A stretch of 64,000 nucleotides of DNA from Ochotona curzoniae (GCF_017591425.1 NW_024465751.1:3534001-3598000); one strand, 5' to 3'; positions 12,056 to 23,330 are shown, numbered from the stretch's first letter. Notes: generated from the letters alone by a model not told the origin. Numbers and translations are program-made.

Positions 12056-12739
12056 CTGGAATGAATTAGCCTGTTGTTAGAACCAGTAATCTTCTGGACC
12101 ATCCTTCCAACATTGTGACTGACCTAACTTAAGAGCTTTGCTGTTAGCCAACATGACACTACCTTTATTTTTCAGCTGGCTTGATCAGAGATAAGTGAGG
12201 AAACAGATCAAAGGAGATGAACATTCACTATCAAATTAGATCTGTGATCCTAAACCACTGAAATTACAAAGGAATAACCTTGTCACACTGCATTTTCCAG
12301 TGGGCTTTGAGTTAAAATAGGCACGACTAACTGCCTGTTTGTAAGGTGTATATGTTACTGCCAACTTCTCAGGACTGTAGTGGGAATTCAGTAAGATATC
12401 ACAACGAATGGAAGTTATTTTATAGTATCCAAATTTCCTGTTTTATGTCTGCCTATGTCTGCCTTGCTTGAAGGAAAATCCGTTTAGATATTGCAGCTGA
12501 GCACCTACTAGATGTTGTACATGGTGGTGCATGTTGAGAATATGAGAATAATTTTTTAAAAGCCACCCCTAATAATTTACTAGAGTCAAGTCTGGTCAGG
12601 CATACACAAACAGATAATGAAAACATGATGCATTTGTCACATGCTATTGCAAGGTTAGCCCAAGAATGTCTTAAGTTCTATGTCTAAAGAGTACAAACAA
12701 CACATAATCGTTGGAGATAAAACTTTCTGAAGAACATGG

Positions 12740-12840
12740 CTGATATAACGACTTTGTCTAGATTATGGTGATTGCATGACTGTACACATTTGTCAAACTT
12801 GTGAATTTTATTGTAAAATATTTAAATCTTAATTATCCAC
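12740..12840 (+). mobile_element. Probable old L1 3' end
   Basis: GTGATTGCATGACTGTACAC, then ATTTGTCAAACTTGTGAATT, TTATTGTAAAATATTTAAAT and TCTTAATTAT resemble the 3' end shared by old mammalian L1M elements (chest of TTTGTCAAA, TTTTATTGTA and an AT-rich end). Decayed. Confidence 0.45.
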
Positions 12841-13299
12841 AAATCTGAAATCGATACTTTATGTGGAGGGGAGAACAAAATTACAAATGTTTTCTTTACC
12901 TGAAGAAAGCAAAAGTGGATGCTACAAACAAATACAAATGATAGGAAATGACCATGAGTCTAGAAACATAGGTACCTGCAAAATACCTGGAAAATAAATT
13001 GTGTGCACTGGGCAACTATGAATAAGGACATTGACATGGACAGAGAAAAAGGTAGAAACTAAGGTTTCCTCCTAATAAGCAGGTTGGACTTATCTAGAGG
13101 ATTGGAAATTTGGGGAAAAATAGTTATACTGGTTCTTTCTGGTTTTGGTGGTTGCTGTCATGTACACACAGTTTTGTCATTTCCTGTTATTGCAAGTATT
13201 TTAGTTCAGACATGTTAAGATGAACAAAACCTTCCCTCCATTAAGAACTGACAAATGTGATTAAGGTCAACTTCAGTCCAAGTAGTCTTCACCTGTCCC

Positions 13300-13830
13300 A
13301 AGGAATACACAACATTTATTGAGTCCTGACTGTGTGCCAGTCACCACAAAAGGCTAACAGGTGTTTACATCATGAAGTTCATAGCCTGGCAAGGCAAAAA
13401 GAAAATTCCATGCTCATTGCAGCAGAGTGGTGTAGGTGGTGATAAACCCACAGTGACACACTGATGTTTGAAGAAGGAGCCATCAACGCTTGGGTGTGGG
13501 GGTGACCTGGCAGCACCCCGAGAAGAAGCTACATGTGGTCTGGGTTTGAGGGAGAGCAGGAGGCTTCCTGGCATCGGATTAGAAAAAGACACATGCCTTT
13601 TAGGCTGAGTCATGACGCAGAAGCAGGGGAATGTGAGAGCCCACTGCTTGTTTGGGGAGCTGCAAGAAGTTCAAAATTGCTGGAGCGTAAAGGGCATGAG
13701 AGACTCCAGTGAGAAATTAGCCTGAAGGGGAAAGAAAAAAAAAAAAAGAAATCCTGGAGGGCATGGTGCAGAATCTTAAGAAACAGGGACTTTGTTCTGC
13801 AGCCTTAGCTTTTCCCCTTGGTCATGGTGT
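13300..13830. repeat. Old L2-type interspersed relic
   Basis: Begins with the typical ACATTTATTGAGTCCTGACT, GTGTGCCAGTCAC pattern, continues through a GAAGGAGCC and GAGGCTTCCTGGCATC part and reaches GGGCATGGTGCAGAATCTTA with GACTTTGTTCTGCAGCC. The order fits an abundant ancient mammalian interspersed repeat that I would file with L2; the exact family is uncertain. Confidence 0.5.
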
Positions 13831-14059
13831 ACACAGGGAGGGAGGTGAGGGTGACGGAAGTGGAGGTATGCAGTCAGGTATCAGTGGTTGCAAGCATCGT
13901 TATTATCGCTTAAGGTCTGAATTTTAAAGATTTTAAAGAAAAAGTCAAATTAAACAGGGATGTGTGACAAACTAGCTTAGTGTGTATAAATTTTGATAAG
14001 AATATTAAACATTCATAATCTACCAGATGGATGTGATGCATGGTGCCAAATGCTTTCCC

Positions 14060-14225
14060 CACAAATTAATCCATTTAGATCTCATAAAAAAGCACTCAGA
14101 AAAGTTCTTGATTGCCCCCATTTTACAGAATGAGTGACTGAAGCTCCAAAACACAAAATCACCCACATAGAACCATCAACAAAGATTGGGTGCTTCATCT
14201 TAATCCTTAGGCCACAGTTCAGACA
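14060..14225 (-). repeat. MIR fragment, minus strand
   Basis: Reverse-complement MIR pattern: TTTAGATCTCATAAAAAAGC, then CCCCCATTTTACAGAATGAG, TGACTGAAGCTCCAAAACAC and AAAATCACCCACATAGAACC. Confidence 0.65.
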
Positions 14226-15530
14226 TTTATAAAATTGAGGGTGAGACATCAGAGAGGTGTTACTGCTCATATAGAACAGGTTGAAGGGTGATGTTAAACA
14301 ATGGCCTTGACTTGAATGTGGCTTGAGCAAATCATCTTTCTGAGTCTCTATTTCCTGAAAGAATTGAAATAAAGGCTAAGTTATACAATACGTTTTAAGT
14401 GTCACGGTATAGGAGAAACCCCAAAATGGGTAGTCAGCATGCATTCACCCTTAGTAATTGCCAGTCTTTCCCGTCCACAGACCCTCCAGTACCTTCTACT
14501 GTACTGGAACACCCTTGGAAAAGCTTGAAAACTCTGTCGGTGAAAGCGATGATTGTAATGAGAAAGCCTACCCAGCTGATTCTGCCCCAACTTTAGGCAA
14601 GTCACTCAACCAGCTAGGAGACAGGTGTAAAATGGTATTTAGGTATGAAATAGATCGAATATTCATTTATTGTGGTGGCTTTTAGCACTAAAAGCCTGTG
14701 GTTCCAGAATCCTCTCTAGTTGTCTTGCCTTGATACATGGTTGTATATTTTTATTCTACTGAAGATCAGAAAGAATCCAGCTCACATGCAAATGGTGTAC
14801 ACTGCACTCCTTTATTCACTGCATTACTAAAATATGGAGATAACTTCTAAGTCTTCTATTAAATTCCTCTTAGTTTGAGTGAACCTTTCAGTGCCCTTGT
14901 GGATCATTTTGCTCTGTGTAGGGCGTTCTGACCCGTAACACTAGGACTTCCAGTCTTTGATCTTTCAAAAAGTTCTTGTGTACTCCAGCCTCATCCGAAT
15001 TGTGCCTTACATAAAAAAAAAGAGCATATTTGTTGTTATACGCTTCCTCACTGAATCTTAGAACATTTTTTTTCTTACATGGAGGTTTTAACTGTAAGCA
15101 AACTAAATGTCCAGCAAGGTTATTAACACAGGAATGAGACCATATTTTTGTAAGAACGTAGAATGGATTTTATGATATGTTTTTCTAGGAATAAGCCTGC
15201 TTCATGTCTGAATGCCATGACAGATTTGTGGCTAAGAGCATGCCAAGTGTCCATCTGTGTAACTGTGCACCGTGCAAAAGAGTGTGCACAGCAGCATGCA
15301 AGGAGGGTTAAGGAGACCAGGCTCCCAGACTTGCCGACCTTTGCCGTATCCGCTCTTTCTTTTTCATCAGATCATATGTATTACTTAGATGGTTCTGGTT
15401 GGATAAACTCTGACCTTTTAACATGAACTCTTCTTAAATTTGTTAATGACATGGGTGCTTTCAAGCAATCTTGTCTTATCACTTTTTACAATTTTTTGTT
15501 TAATAAAATGACTTTTTTATTTTTATTTTT

Positions 15531-15844
15531 AAAGATTTATTTTTATTATTATTTTTTTTTTATTGGAAAGGCGGATATACAGAGAGGAGAGACAGAGAGG
15601 AAGATCTTCCGTCCGGTGATTCACTCCCCAAGTGAGCGCAACGGGCCATGCCATGCCGATCCAAAGGCAGGAGCCTCTTCCGGGTCTCCCACGCGGGTGC
15701 AGGGTCCCAAAGCTTTGGGCCGTCCTCAACTGCTTTCCCGGGCCACAGGCAGGGAGCTGGAAGGGAAGCGGGAACCGCGCGCCCACATGGGATCCTGGGC
15801 GTGCAAGGCGAGAACCTTAACCACTGCGCCACCGCTCCGGGCCC
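15531..15844 (-). mobile_element. Young C-family SINE, minus strand
   Basis: Starts on the + strand with AAAGATTTATTTTTATTATT and a T run, then GGAAAGGCGGATATACAGAG, GGAAGATCTTCCGTCCGG, CGGGTCTCCCACGCGGGTGC, CCCGGGCCACAGGCAGGGAG and ends GCGCCACCGCTCCGGGCCCC, the complement of the tRNA-like head. It retains many CpGs, so it is a recent insertion. TGACTTTT occurs on both sides and may be the remains of the target duplication. Overlapping frames of 60-135 codons are made by it. Confidence 0.92.
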
Positions 15845-15888
15845 CTGACTTTTCTTAATTACATAAAGTTGAAACAGCAGAAATGTGC

Positions 15889-16165
15889 ATGGAGCGGGTG
15901 CTTGGCCAAGTGGTTAGGAAGTCTGTTACTACTCGCAGCCAATGTCAGTGTACCTGGATTAGAACCCCCAGGGACAACTACTGACCGCTGCCTCTTCTTG
16001 GCACTCATCCTCAGGCAGCGATGGTTTAATCACATGGCTCCTGCCTCCCACGCAGCTTCCTGCCTTATGCACCCTGCTGGCTTTGGGGGCATCTGAGCAA
16101 TGAGCCAGCTTTGCTGCCTGCTCACTCGCTCGCTCTTTCTTTCTCTCTTCTCAAATAAACAATTT
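15889..16165 (+). mobile_element. tRNA-derived SINE, older subfamily
   Basis: Head GAGCGGGTGCTTGGCCAAGT, GGTTAGGAAGTCTGTTACTA, then a diverged body (GGATTAGAACCCCCAGGGAC, GCTCCTGCCTCCCACGCAGC), a CT-rich stretch and CAAATAAAC at the end. It lies only 44 bp after a SINE in the opposite orientation. Confidence 0.75.
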
Positions 16166-16308
16166 TTAAAGGTACACAGAAAGTGTACATTCCTGTAACT
16201 CTAACAGATCACAACAATATTGCCATCTTTGGTAATTGCATGCATATACTGATTTAATAATTTTTATTTGCTATCGGTATTTTCCAAAGCAGTTAGTTAT
16301 CCTTAGAA

Positions 16309-16610
16309 CTTAAAAAAAAAGCAAATTTTATAAAGAGAAGATGAGACAGAGAGAACTTTCATCTGCTGGTTCACTCCCCAAATGGCTACAATTACAAGTG
16401 CTCTGCTGATGCAAAGCTAGTATCCAGGAGCTGCAACCAGGTCTCCCACACGGATGCAGTGCCCAAGAACTTGAGCCATCCTCCACTGCTCTCCCAACCA
16501 CATTAGTAGAGAGCTGAATAGAAAGTGGAGCAGCCAAAACTTGAACCAGTGACCAGGTGGGATGCTGGCATCCACAGTCTCCTGATGCTTTTGTCAGAGT
16601 TCCCTAGGCT
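16309..16610 (-). mobile_element. C-family SINE, minus strand
   Basis: A run of A, then AGACAGAGAGAACTTTCATC, TGCTGGTTCACTCCCCAAAT, CTAGTATCCAGGAGCTGCAA, CCAGGTCTCCCACACGGATG and near its end TTGAACCAGTGACCAGGTGG. The head is partly lost. The 90-codon frames on both strands at about 16500-16800 overlap its end. Confidence 0.8.
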
Positions 16611-17179
16611 CCAAAAATCTGGGCTCTGCCAGCACCAGTGGACAGAATTGTTCACTAAGTTCCATTCTGACCATATTTGGGGAAATACCCTAAAACTGGA
16701 AACTTGTTCAATTCTCATTATCAGTTCTCTTGCAAAAGTATCTGCATTGAAAATGCTAACACACAGGCATCCCAAACTTCTAAAAAATGATCCTTAACAT
16801 GCCTACGTGCACTGTTAGAGCCTTAAAGAGTGTGGCCATTTTGGAGGTGGGCAATGCTCTGGAAATCTGATTCAGTAAGGAAGCCCTTGAAGCAGTTCTA
16901 ATTTTATTTTTCTTGCTTAATGGCTGTTTTCTATTAGGAGGATGATTTTAGGTGTTTGTTTTCCAAACATAATCCCCCAGTTCTCAATGAGATTGGAAAG
17001 GTGACACAGTGTTTGACAGCATGGCATTATAAGGGTGCTGTTCTCGTGTAGAGATCCTTTCTACGAAATTTCCCATTTCCTCACCTGGGACTATGTCTTC
17101 CCCAGGAGAACCCTACCCATCCTGTGCCGACCAACAGGCCCTGAGTCCCTAGGCTTTCATACCTAGAAGGCATCTCAAA

Positions 17180-17410
17180 AGTCACTGAGATAAAGTCACC
17201 TACCCAGAATGAGTGATAGATGTGTAATGGAGCAAGGATCCCAAATCATCATCAATGAGGGAGGCAACACTAACTTAGTACCCCACCTGCCAGACCTGCA
17301 CTTAGCCATGTCAAGCATCACTGGTTCAGTGCTCAAAGTTGCACAACGAGGCAAGTGTTGCTATTATCCTTATTTCACAAATGAACCAATTGACACTCGA
17401 AGGTTAATTC
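17180..17410 (-). repeat. MIR fragment, minus strand
   Basis: TTGCTATTATCCTTATTTCA, CAAATGAACCAATTGACACT, CGAAGGTTAATTC are the complement of the MIR core. The part before it (AAAGTCACCTACCCAGAATG, GGAGCAAGGATCCC) looks like a second piece. Strongly decayed. Confidence 0.5.
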
Positions 17411-17641
17411 TTTTGTTCTGAGGAACAGAGCAAAGATGGAGTGGGGGAAGGAAGCAGGTAGATGGAAGATGATCTCTGGAACTTCTTTCTTTACGGTTTA
17501 ATCCTAAGCCAGGATGTTATCCCCATGCTATATAACTAGAAGTTATTTTTCCTCTAAAACCTTCAACATCTAGCCATTTCCCATGCATCATCAGAGTATA
17601 TAGCATGGCCTTGATGGTGGTTGTTCTTTGAGATTTTTAAG

Positions 17642-17775
17642 AATCATGTGAGAGGGTCTTCAAACCATTCTTGAGAATAGCACCCTAACAAAAGACTATG
17701 CATGGATTTCAAAAACGTTTGCTACAAAATAAATATATTTTAGTTCCATTTTTCTATAAACTGAAGTTTCGTTAT
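17642..17775. mobile_element. Palindromic non-autonomous DNA transposon relic
   Basis: The order GGGTCTTCAAACCATTCTTG, ACTATGCATGGATTTCAAAA, TTGCTACAAAATAAATATAT, TTCCATTTTTCTATAAACTG matches a short element with long imperfect terminal inverted repeats (CTTCAAAA...TTCATGGAA type) that is frequent in mammal genomes and that I recall as mariner-like. The family name is uncertain. Similar pieces occur at 19826-19935 and 25128-25200. Confidence 0.45.
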
Positions 17776-17925
17776 ATGCTTAAGGTTGGAAATCTGTGAA
17801 CCCTACTACTGCGTCCTGCTTCTTACCTGTGAAAGAAAGTAAAAATTGTATCTACCTCACACTGTTTTGAAAAGTAGTTCTGTTTAATATGTGACACAAA
17901 GGAGGTGATATTATTTGTCACCTTT

Positions 17926-18225
17926 TTTCAAAGATTTAATTATTTGAAAGTCAGATTCACAGAGAGAGAATTTCCTTAGGCTGATTCACTTGCTGAAAAG
18001 CCTCAAGTCCCAGGACTAGGACACATCAAAGCCAGGAGCCAAGAGCGCCATCCCTGTCACCCATATAGATGGTGGGGGCCTAGGCACTTAGGACCATACA
18101 CACTGCTTTTTTCCATGTCATTATCAGGGTGTTCAATTGAAGGTAGAGTAACCAGATCATAAACCAGCAATCATATAGGATGTTGACAACACGGGCAATG
18201 GCTTAATACGCTATGCCACAACGTG
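17926..18225 (-). mobile_element. C-family SINE, diverged, minus strand
   Basis: CAAAGATTTAATTATTTGAA, AGTCAGATTCACAGAGAGAG, GCTGATTCACTTGCTGAAAA, AAGCCAGGAGCCAAGAGCGC and AATGGCTTAATACGCTATGC, CACAACG in that order form a reverse-complement SINE with many substitutions. Confidence 0.75.
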
Positions 18226-18847
18226 GTTTCTATTATTAATCACCTCTGTCAAGGACCATACTTACTTTATGTTGTATGCTCAATTTATGTTTTTTAATAA
18301 ATAAGCAAATTAATTTTTAAAACACATAAGGTATAGTCAGCATCTCCTAAGGCACCAATATTCTACTTGGGAAGGAACCTAAAACAAACTCAACATAATA
18401 GAAATTTCCAAGTCGTTTACAAATTCAGCTACTCATTTCTGAACTAAAGAACGCTAAAAGCTGTTCATTCACAAGTGAGTTCTGAGAAAGACAACATTGG
18501 AGATTAGACACATAGGGGAAACTTTGAATGTTCTTTCTAGGATTACTCAGGTGACAGGTGTACAGACAGGTAGCCAGTTGATGGAAGAGTTTGGATATGG
18601 CTATGTGCCTGTGGAGCTCAAATGTGAGATTTTTTCTGTAGTTTCCTACCTTTGGTTCCTTCAAACACCACTTTGGAGTATTCCCTCACTCTAGATTCCT
18701 AGCAAGATAATACAAGTGCATTGCAGGAGATGCTTCTGACCCCAAGGTTCAGAGATCCTGACCCTGCTTGCCTTTTTCCCAAGCCTTCCTAAAGGATTAG
18801 TTCTACGGTTGACACAGGCCTTTACCTTCCCACTCTGTTCATTTTAG

Positions 18848-18975
18848 GAGCATCACTGCCTTCGTATTAAAATCCTGGGGGATTGCTACTACTGTGTTTC
18901 TGGACTGCCTGAGCCCCGCCAGGACCATGCCCACTGCTGTGTTGAAATGGGCCTCAGCATGATCAAAACCATCAG
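18848..18975 (+). CDS. ADCY8: ADCY8 coding exon: second metal-binding aspartate of C1a
   Basis: This 128-nt exon encodes 42 codons plus two bases (phase 2). It begins [20 protein letters not shown], followed by a [11 protein letters not shown] stretch and the helix [12 protein letters not shown]. The Asp of KILGDCYY (codon at 18881-18883, inferred human 460) is the second Mg2+-binding carboxylate, and [11 protein letters not shown] is one of the strongest signatures of membrane adenylyl cyclases. Acceptor TTTTAG|GAG; donor CAG|GTAATT, which lacks the usual G at +5 and so looks only moderate. The last codon, AG plus G from the next exon, gives Arg. The exon joins across a 13.7-kb intron to 32639; see the findings for the junction sequence this creates. 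Confidence 0.97.
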
Positions 18976-19825
18976 GTAATTTGCAATTTGTTCCATATCA
19001 TCTGGGCCCTCAATATGCAGAATGATGAGTAAGACCCACTTGTCCCATCTACCCTTTTCAGTAAATCACATGCATGATGAAAGACAGAACCTGTCAGGCT
19101 GTTTCATGAACACTATGTACTTACTAGTTCTCCTATAGAAATCTATTAAACTATTAGATTCATTTCTTAGTATAACTCAGTTTGTGCCACAAGTTTGTTT
19201 CATAGATGTCCTCATGAGGTTATAGCAAGGGACAAGATGAAGATCACCCTTCCCTTTAGGGGGGTAACAGTGCAGAAATTGAGATGAATACAAAGCCTTT
19301 CTGGAGTAGAGATGTATATGCTGCTTTTAGAAAAGGGGAGGAACAGTATCCAAGAGGGAAGGTGCACAGCTTCAAAAACAAAATGGATAAATGCAGATAT
19401 CAGGATGGGCTGCAATCGTAGCTTGCAAGGTCTGGGGCTGGAAAAGCTGATGCAGATGAACTCTGGGTTGGAATTCCTGGGATTTACAGGGCCTTAGCAT
19501 GTGAAAGTGTCATTCTTTACACTAAAGCAAATGAGAAATCACTAAAGGAGTTCCACTGGGTTTAGTTGCATTGATATATGGCAAGTGTTCTTTTTGCTTT
19601 ATTAGCTTATATGACAAGCAGCGGCTTAATCAAAATGAGGAAATTGGCTGAGGACAAGTACTCTGGACCTAGACAATGCATGCTTTTCAGACAGAAACTT
19701 GGTACTATCTTGCTTATTTTTGAGATTTTAAAGTGGTGACAGAATTCTAAATGTCATCTTCACACAACCTCTGCAAAGGTGTTAATAGAAGATACAGGGA
19801 CAGAACCATATTGAAATATACATGA

Positions 19826-19935
19826 TACCTCAAAAAGTTTATGGAAACTTTGAATAAATATCTTGATATAAAACAGTTTTTACGTGCATGTACAGTTTTC
19901 TCATCATACACATTTTTCATGAACGTTTTAAACTG
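19826..19935. mobile_element. Palindromic non-autonomous DNA transposon relic
   Basis: Left end ACCTCAAAAAGTTTATGGAA and right end CATTTTTCATGAACGTTTTA are imperfect inverted repeats around an AT-rich centre with ACAGTTTTTACGTGCATGTA. Same family as the piece at 17642-17775. A (GT)25 tract follows directly. Confidence 0.5.
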
Positions 19936-19936
19936 T

Positions 19937-19940
<4 letters not shown>

Positions 19941-19991
<51 letters not shown>
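19941..19991. repeat. (GT)25 microsatellite
   Basis: Fifty-one uninterrupted bases of alternating G and T, ending in a G. Perfect arrays of this length are usually polymorphic and can form Z-DNA. It sits about 970 bp downstream of the donor at 18975. Confidence 0.98.
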
Positions 19992-19992
<1 letters not shown>

Positions 19993-20041
19993 CTAAAAAA
20001 CAAAATATCTTCCACGTGTTGTTTTGTTTCCCAGATTCCTA

Positions 20042-20260
20042 CAAAAACTAAGACTGAGCCAGGCTGAATCCAGGAGACCTGGACTCTAACTGGGTCTCCA
20101 CTAACTCACTAACTCACTCTCGTGAGTGTAGGGATTCAAGTACCCAGGCCATCACATGCTGCTCCCCAGTGGTTACATTAACAGAAAACTGGATTGAGAG
20201 CATAGTCAAGACTTGAAGCAGGTGTACCACCATGAGCTGCAGAAATCTCAATGGCAACTC
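20042..20260 (-). mobile_element. C-family SINE fragment, minus strand
   Basis: GAGCCAGGCTGAATCCAGGA, TAACTGGGTCTCCACTAACT, TAGGGATTCAAGTACCCAGG, CCATCACATGCTGCTCCCCA and GAAAACTGGATTGAGAGCAT follow the complement of the older C-family body. An ACTCACTA triplet has expanded inside it, giving a short palindrome (ACTCAC TCTC GTGAGT). Confidence 0.7.
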
Positions 20261-21259
20261 ATCTGCTGTTCCACACTCAGTCCTGGAAGAGGGGTATACC
20301 CTCCACGTAACAAAAGAAGAGCACACAGAAAAGCCTTTTTACACTTAATTATCTTTGTGGAATTCAGGGCCTTTTATTGAACTCTCCACCCAAATGCTTT
20401 GGGTATTCAGTTAATCAAAAACAGTGTCTTACAGTAAAGAAGCAGTAGGAGTTTACCACATCAAACTTAGGTACATAGACAAATGGTGAATTGGGAGGAA
20501 CCAGAGACCATGGTTATCAATGCTTTAATATCAAAACTTGGGATTCCTTCATTGTCTTGGCAGGATCGTACTTTTATACTTTCATTCAAATGAGAAGGAA
20601 TTAAAAGATCAAAAGATAAAAATATTCCAAATGACACACCTGATATATTTTAAAGTATTGCATATTTAAGTTTTTCAGCCCTGCGCTATGCCACTTCGCC
20701 AGTCCTGGGTTGCCCAGTTAGTGATGTTTGAGTCCACAATAATCCATCTGCATCCATGCACCTGAACACACTGGTAGATTTGTTCTACTGTGAGGTAGAG
20801 ATTACAATGAGCTACATTCTTTTATTACCCTTCCTTCAACAGAAATCATGTGCCCTCAGAGAAAGCACTTTTAGTAAAAAATAAATATTTCAGAAAAATA
20901 TACAATGTTCAATCTGTGCATCCTATCTTTGCTCTTGGGAAGGGAAGTTCTTGAACAAAGTTCATACTTCTCATGTCTCAATCAAGGGAAAATTCTGAAA
21001 GTCTCAGCAAAATCAAGAAGAGAATTCCAGGGATGAGCAGGGGGGATGAGTTTACACTATTTTTCTCTATGGCAAGGGCTCTATGGTCAAAACAGCCCTT
21101 ACCACCTCTACAACTAAGGAGAAATCTGAATGAAAGGATTAAAAAATGACCATCTATTAGTTTTCTATCTTCTGTAATGATGAAGAAATTCTCTTCTTTA
21201 AGGAATGTAGAGTGAGGAGAAAAAATATATGAACTAAAAGATAGATTAGGTTAAAATGT

Positions 21260-22560
21260 AATGTCAGAGGAGAAAAGAAAAATCAAGGAAGCTTCCAGGA
21301 TTTATGGAGAAAATTCAAATACATATATTAGGAAAACATCCAGGTATAGAAATGTCAAAGATTCCCAATAAGACTCAATACAAATGATTTAAGACATATT
21401 ACAATCAAGAAAAAACTAAGAAAGTCAGAAGATACAAGACATAGCAAGAAAAAAGCAGTGTTTGGATAGATCAAACAACTCTAGAAATAGATTTTTGAGC
21501 AGACACCTTACAGGAAAGCGAGCATGGGATTATACACTGTAGAGGCTAAATTTTAAACACCAATCAGAAGCTGGCCTGGTGGCTCAATAGGCTAATTCTT
21601 CTGTAAGTGACCAATATCCCTGATGGGCACCCATTCTACTCCTGGCTGCTCCACTTCCTATCTAGCCCCATGCTTGTGACCTGGGGACACGGTGGAGGAT
21701 GGCTTGGTTTCTTGAGCCTCTCTGCCCACCTGGGAGACCTGGAAGAAGCTCCTGATTCCAGACTTCTGCTCAGTTTATCTCCAGTCATTGCAGTCATTTG
21801 GCAAGTGAACCAATGAATTAGTAGTCTCTCTCTGTCTCTCTCTCTCTCCATTTGTTGCTCCTTCTCTCTGTAAATCTGCCTTCCAAATTAAAAAAAAAAA
21901 AGGAAGAAAACCCTATCAATCAAGAATGCTTTCATTACTAAATTTGTCCTTCAGAAATAAAGGGAGACACTGTCACAGATCTACAAAACAGAGAATCCGT
22001 CAGCACTAGAGCTGTGTTACAAGAAATGCTAAAAAAAGAGTTCTGTCAGCTGAGGATGTTAATGAGTAACACAAAAACATTTGAGGTATCAAACTCACTG
22101 GTAAGAATAAGTGCATATTCAAAATTGGAATATTCTAACTAATGCTGTAATGAGATTGTTTAAACTGCTTGTATGTATGGAAGTTAAATGACTAAACTAT
22201 TACTATTTAAAAAGCTACAGCAATTATTAAGAGATATAAAATATGAAAAGATGGAAATAGTGACACAAAAAATTAAAAATGTGTGGCATGACAATGTAAA
22301 AGCATAGAATTTGTGTACAGTGATGGAAAAATAATAAAAGCTGTAAAAGCTGCATGGGAACCAAAAGATATCTCTTTATACTATACAAACAAAAGCAAAA
22401 AGTAGCAAATGAAAACATACCATTTAGTCACAAATTAAGACCTTAGGAAAGGAAGAAATGAGGCAAAAGTCTATCCCTCTAAAAAAGTATTTTTAAGTTC
22501 TTACCAATCCAATCAATAATTATCTTGCATATAAATAGATTAAATCTTGCAGTCAAAATA
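21260..22560 (+). mobile_element. Old L1-type (L1M/HAL1-like) LINE fragment, interrupted by a SINE
   Basis: Before the SINE: AGGAAAGCGAGCATGGGATT, then AACACCAATCAGAA. After it: CCTATCAATCAAGAATGCTT, TTTGTCCTTCAGAAATAAAG, GTGTTACAAGAAATGCTAAA, TTAATGAGTAACACAAAAAC and AACTCACTGGTAAGAATAAG. This is the familiar order of an old mammalian L1 relative. No functional frame survives. Confidence 0.65.
21571..21901 (+). mobile_element. C-family SINE nested in an L1 relic
   Basis: Head GCTGGCCTGGTGGCTCAATA, then GCTGCTCCACTTCCTATC, GGGAGACCTGGAAGAAGCTC, CATTTGGCAAGTGAACCAAT, CT-rich stretch, TGTAAATCTGCCTTCC and an A run of eleven. It splits an L1 relic; AAACACCAATCA before and AACCCTATCAATCA after may be decayed target duplications. 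Confidence 0.85.
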
Positions 22561-23149
22561 TATAAAACAAGCAAATAAATATTTTATTTTCATTTTTTAA
22601 AATATTTTTACTTATATGAAGCGAGCAAATTTATTGCCTTTCACAGTACAGATTTAAGAGCATAATGATACTTCACACCCTATCCTCTCTTGTTCTTTCC
22701 TTATTTATTTTTGATTTTAAATTACTTATTTGCAATTCACTTAACCATCACAGGCTTCACACTCCATTAGATAAAGATTTTAACCACTAGTAAGCTGAAA
22801 AAAAAATTTACTGCTTCTTCATTGTGTAGACAAAGTCTGTAAACAATAATCAAATCTCAAAATATCGATCTCACTCATAAAGGTTATGTTCTTGTCCTCT
22901 GAATGTTAGTTACCACAGCAGAGAGAGAACCTGTAATATGGGGGTTGATGTAAGCCAGACACTAAACATAACGGCTTCCAGTGATGGGTATCTACCAGTG
23001 TGTATATGGAGATGTGTGGGTGTATGTGGTCTGTTTATATGGAAGTGCGTGTGGTGAGTATAAGCGTTGAAGTAGTCCTTGATGACTAATACAGATCTAA
23101 GTTTAGACAATAGGGCTACTGTACAGAATGCTGGGATTCTATAGGCAAA

Positions 23150-23330
23150 AGGATATACAGCAGGGAAGTGACAAGTTCTGATCTACATGTCAGAAAAATC
23201 TAACTGTGGAGAAGGCTGGCTCTTTGTGTGGCTAAGGCTGGGAAGGAAACTGTCTAGGGAATCTTTCTGAAACAATCTAAGAGAAGTTGGAACAGAATAG
23301 CAACTGTGAAACAGAAAGGAAAAGATGATA
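23150..23330. repeat. Old L2-type relic
   Basis: CAGGGAAGTGACAAGTTCTG, ATCTAACTGTGGAGAAGGCT and the following purine-rich part resemble the same ancient interspersed family as 13300-13830. Weak. Confidence 0.35.

Larger units (their letters stand above)
11689..18847 (+). other. ADCY8: ADCY8 intron
   Basis: 7159-bp intron. It holds a CpG-dense patch (11957-12055), a likely L1M 3' end (12740-12840), an L2-type relic (13300-13830), MIR fragments (14060-14225, 17180-17410), four SINEs (15531-15844 minus, 15889-16165 plus, 16309-16610 minus, 17926-18225 minus) and a palindromic transposon relic (17642-17775). No other exon was seen. The end has a clear pyrimidine tract before TTTTAG. Confidence 0.75.

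Noticed and set aside
15451..15858. 135-codon frame and several overlapping frames
   Set aside because: They are translations of a young C-family SINE on either strand. Similar frames appear at 28566-28921, 53200-53636 and 59174-59492 for the same reason.
18842..18853. Tandem acceptors (TAG GAG, and CAG GAG at 6116-6121 and 37745-37750) that might drop one Glu
   Set aside because: GAG is a very poor acceptor and is rarely used when a TAG or CAG precedes it directly; no evidence for use. At 37748 the codon frame differs, so it would not simply drop a Glu.
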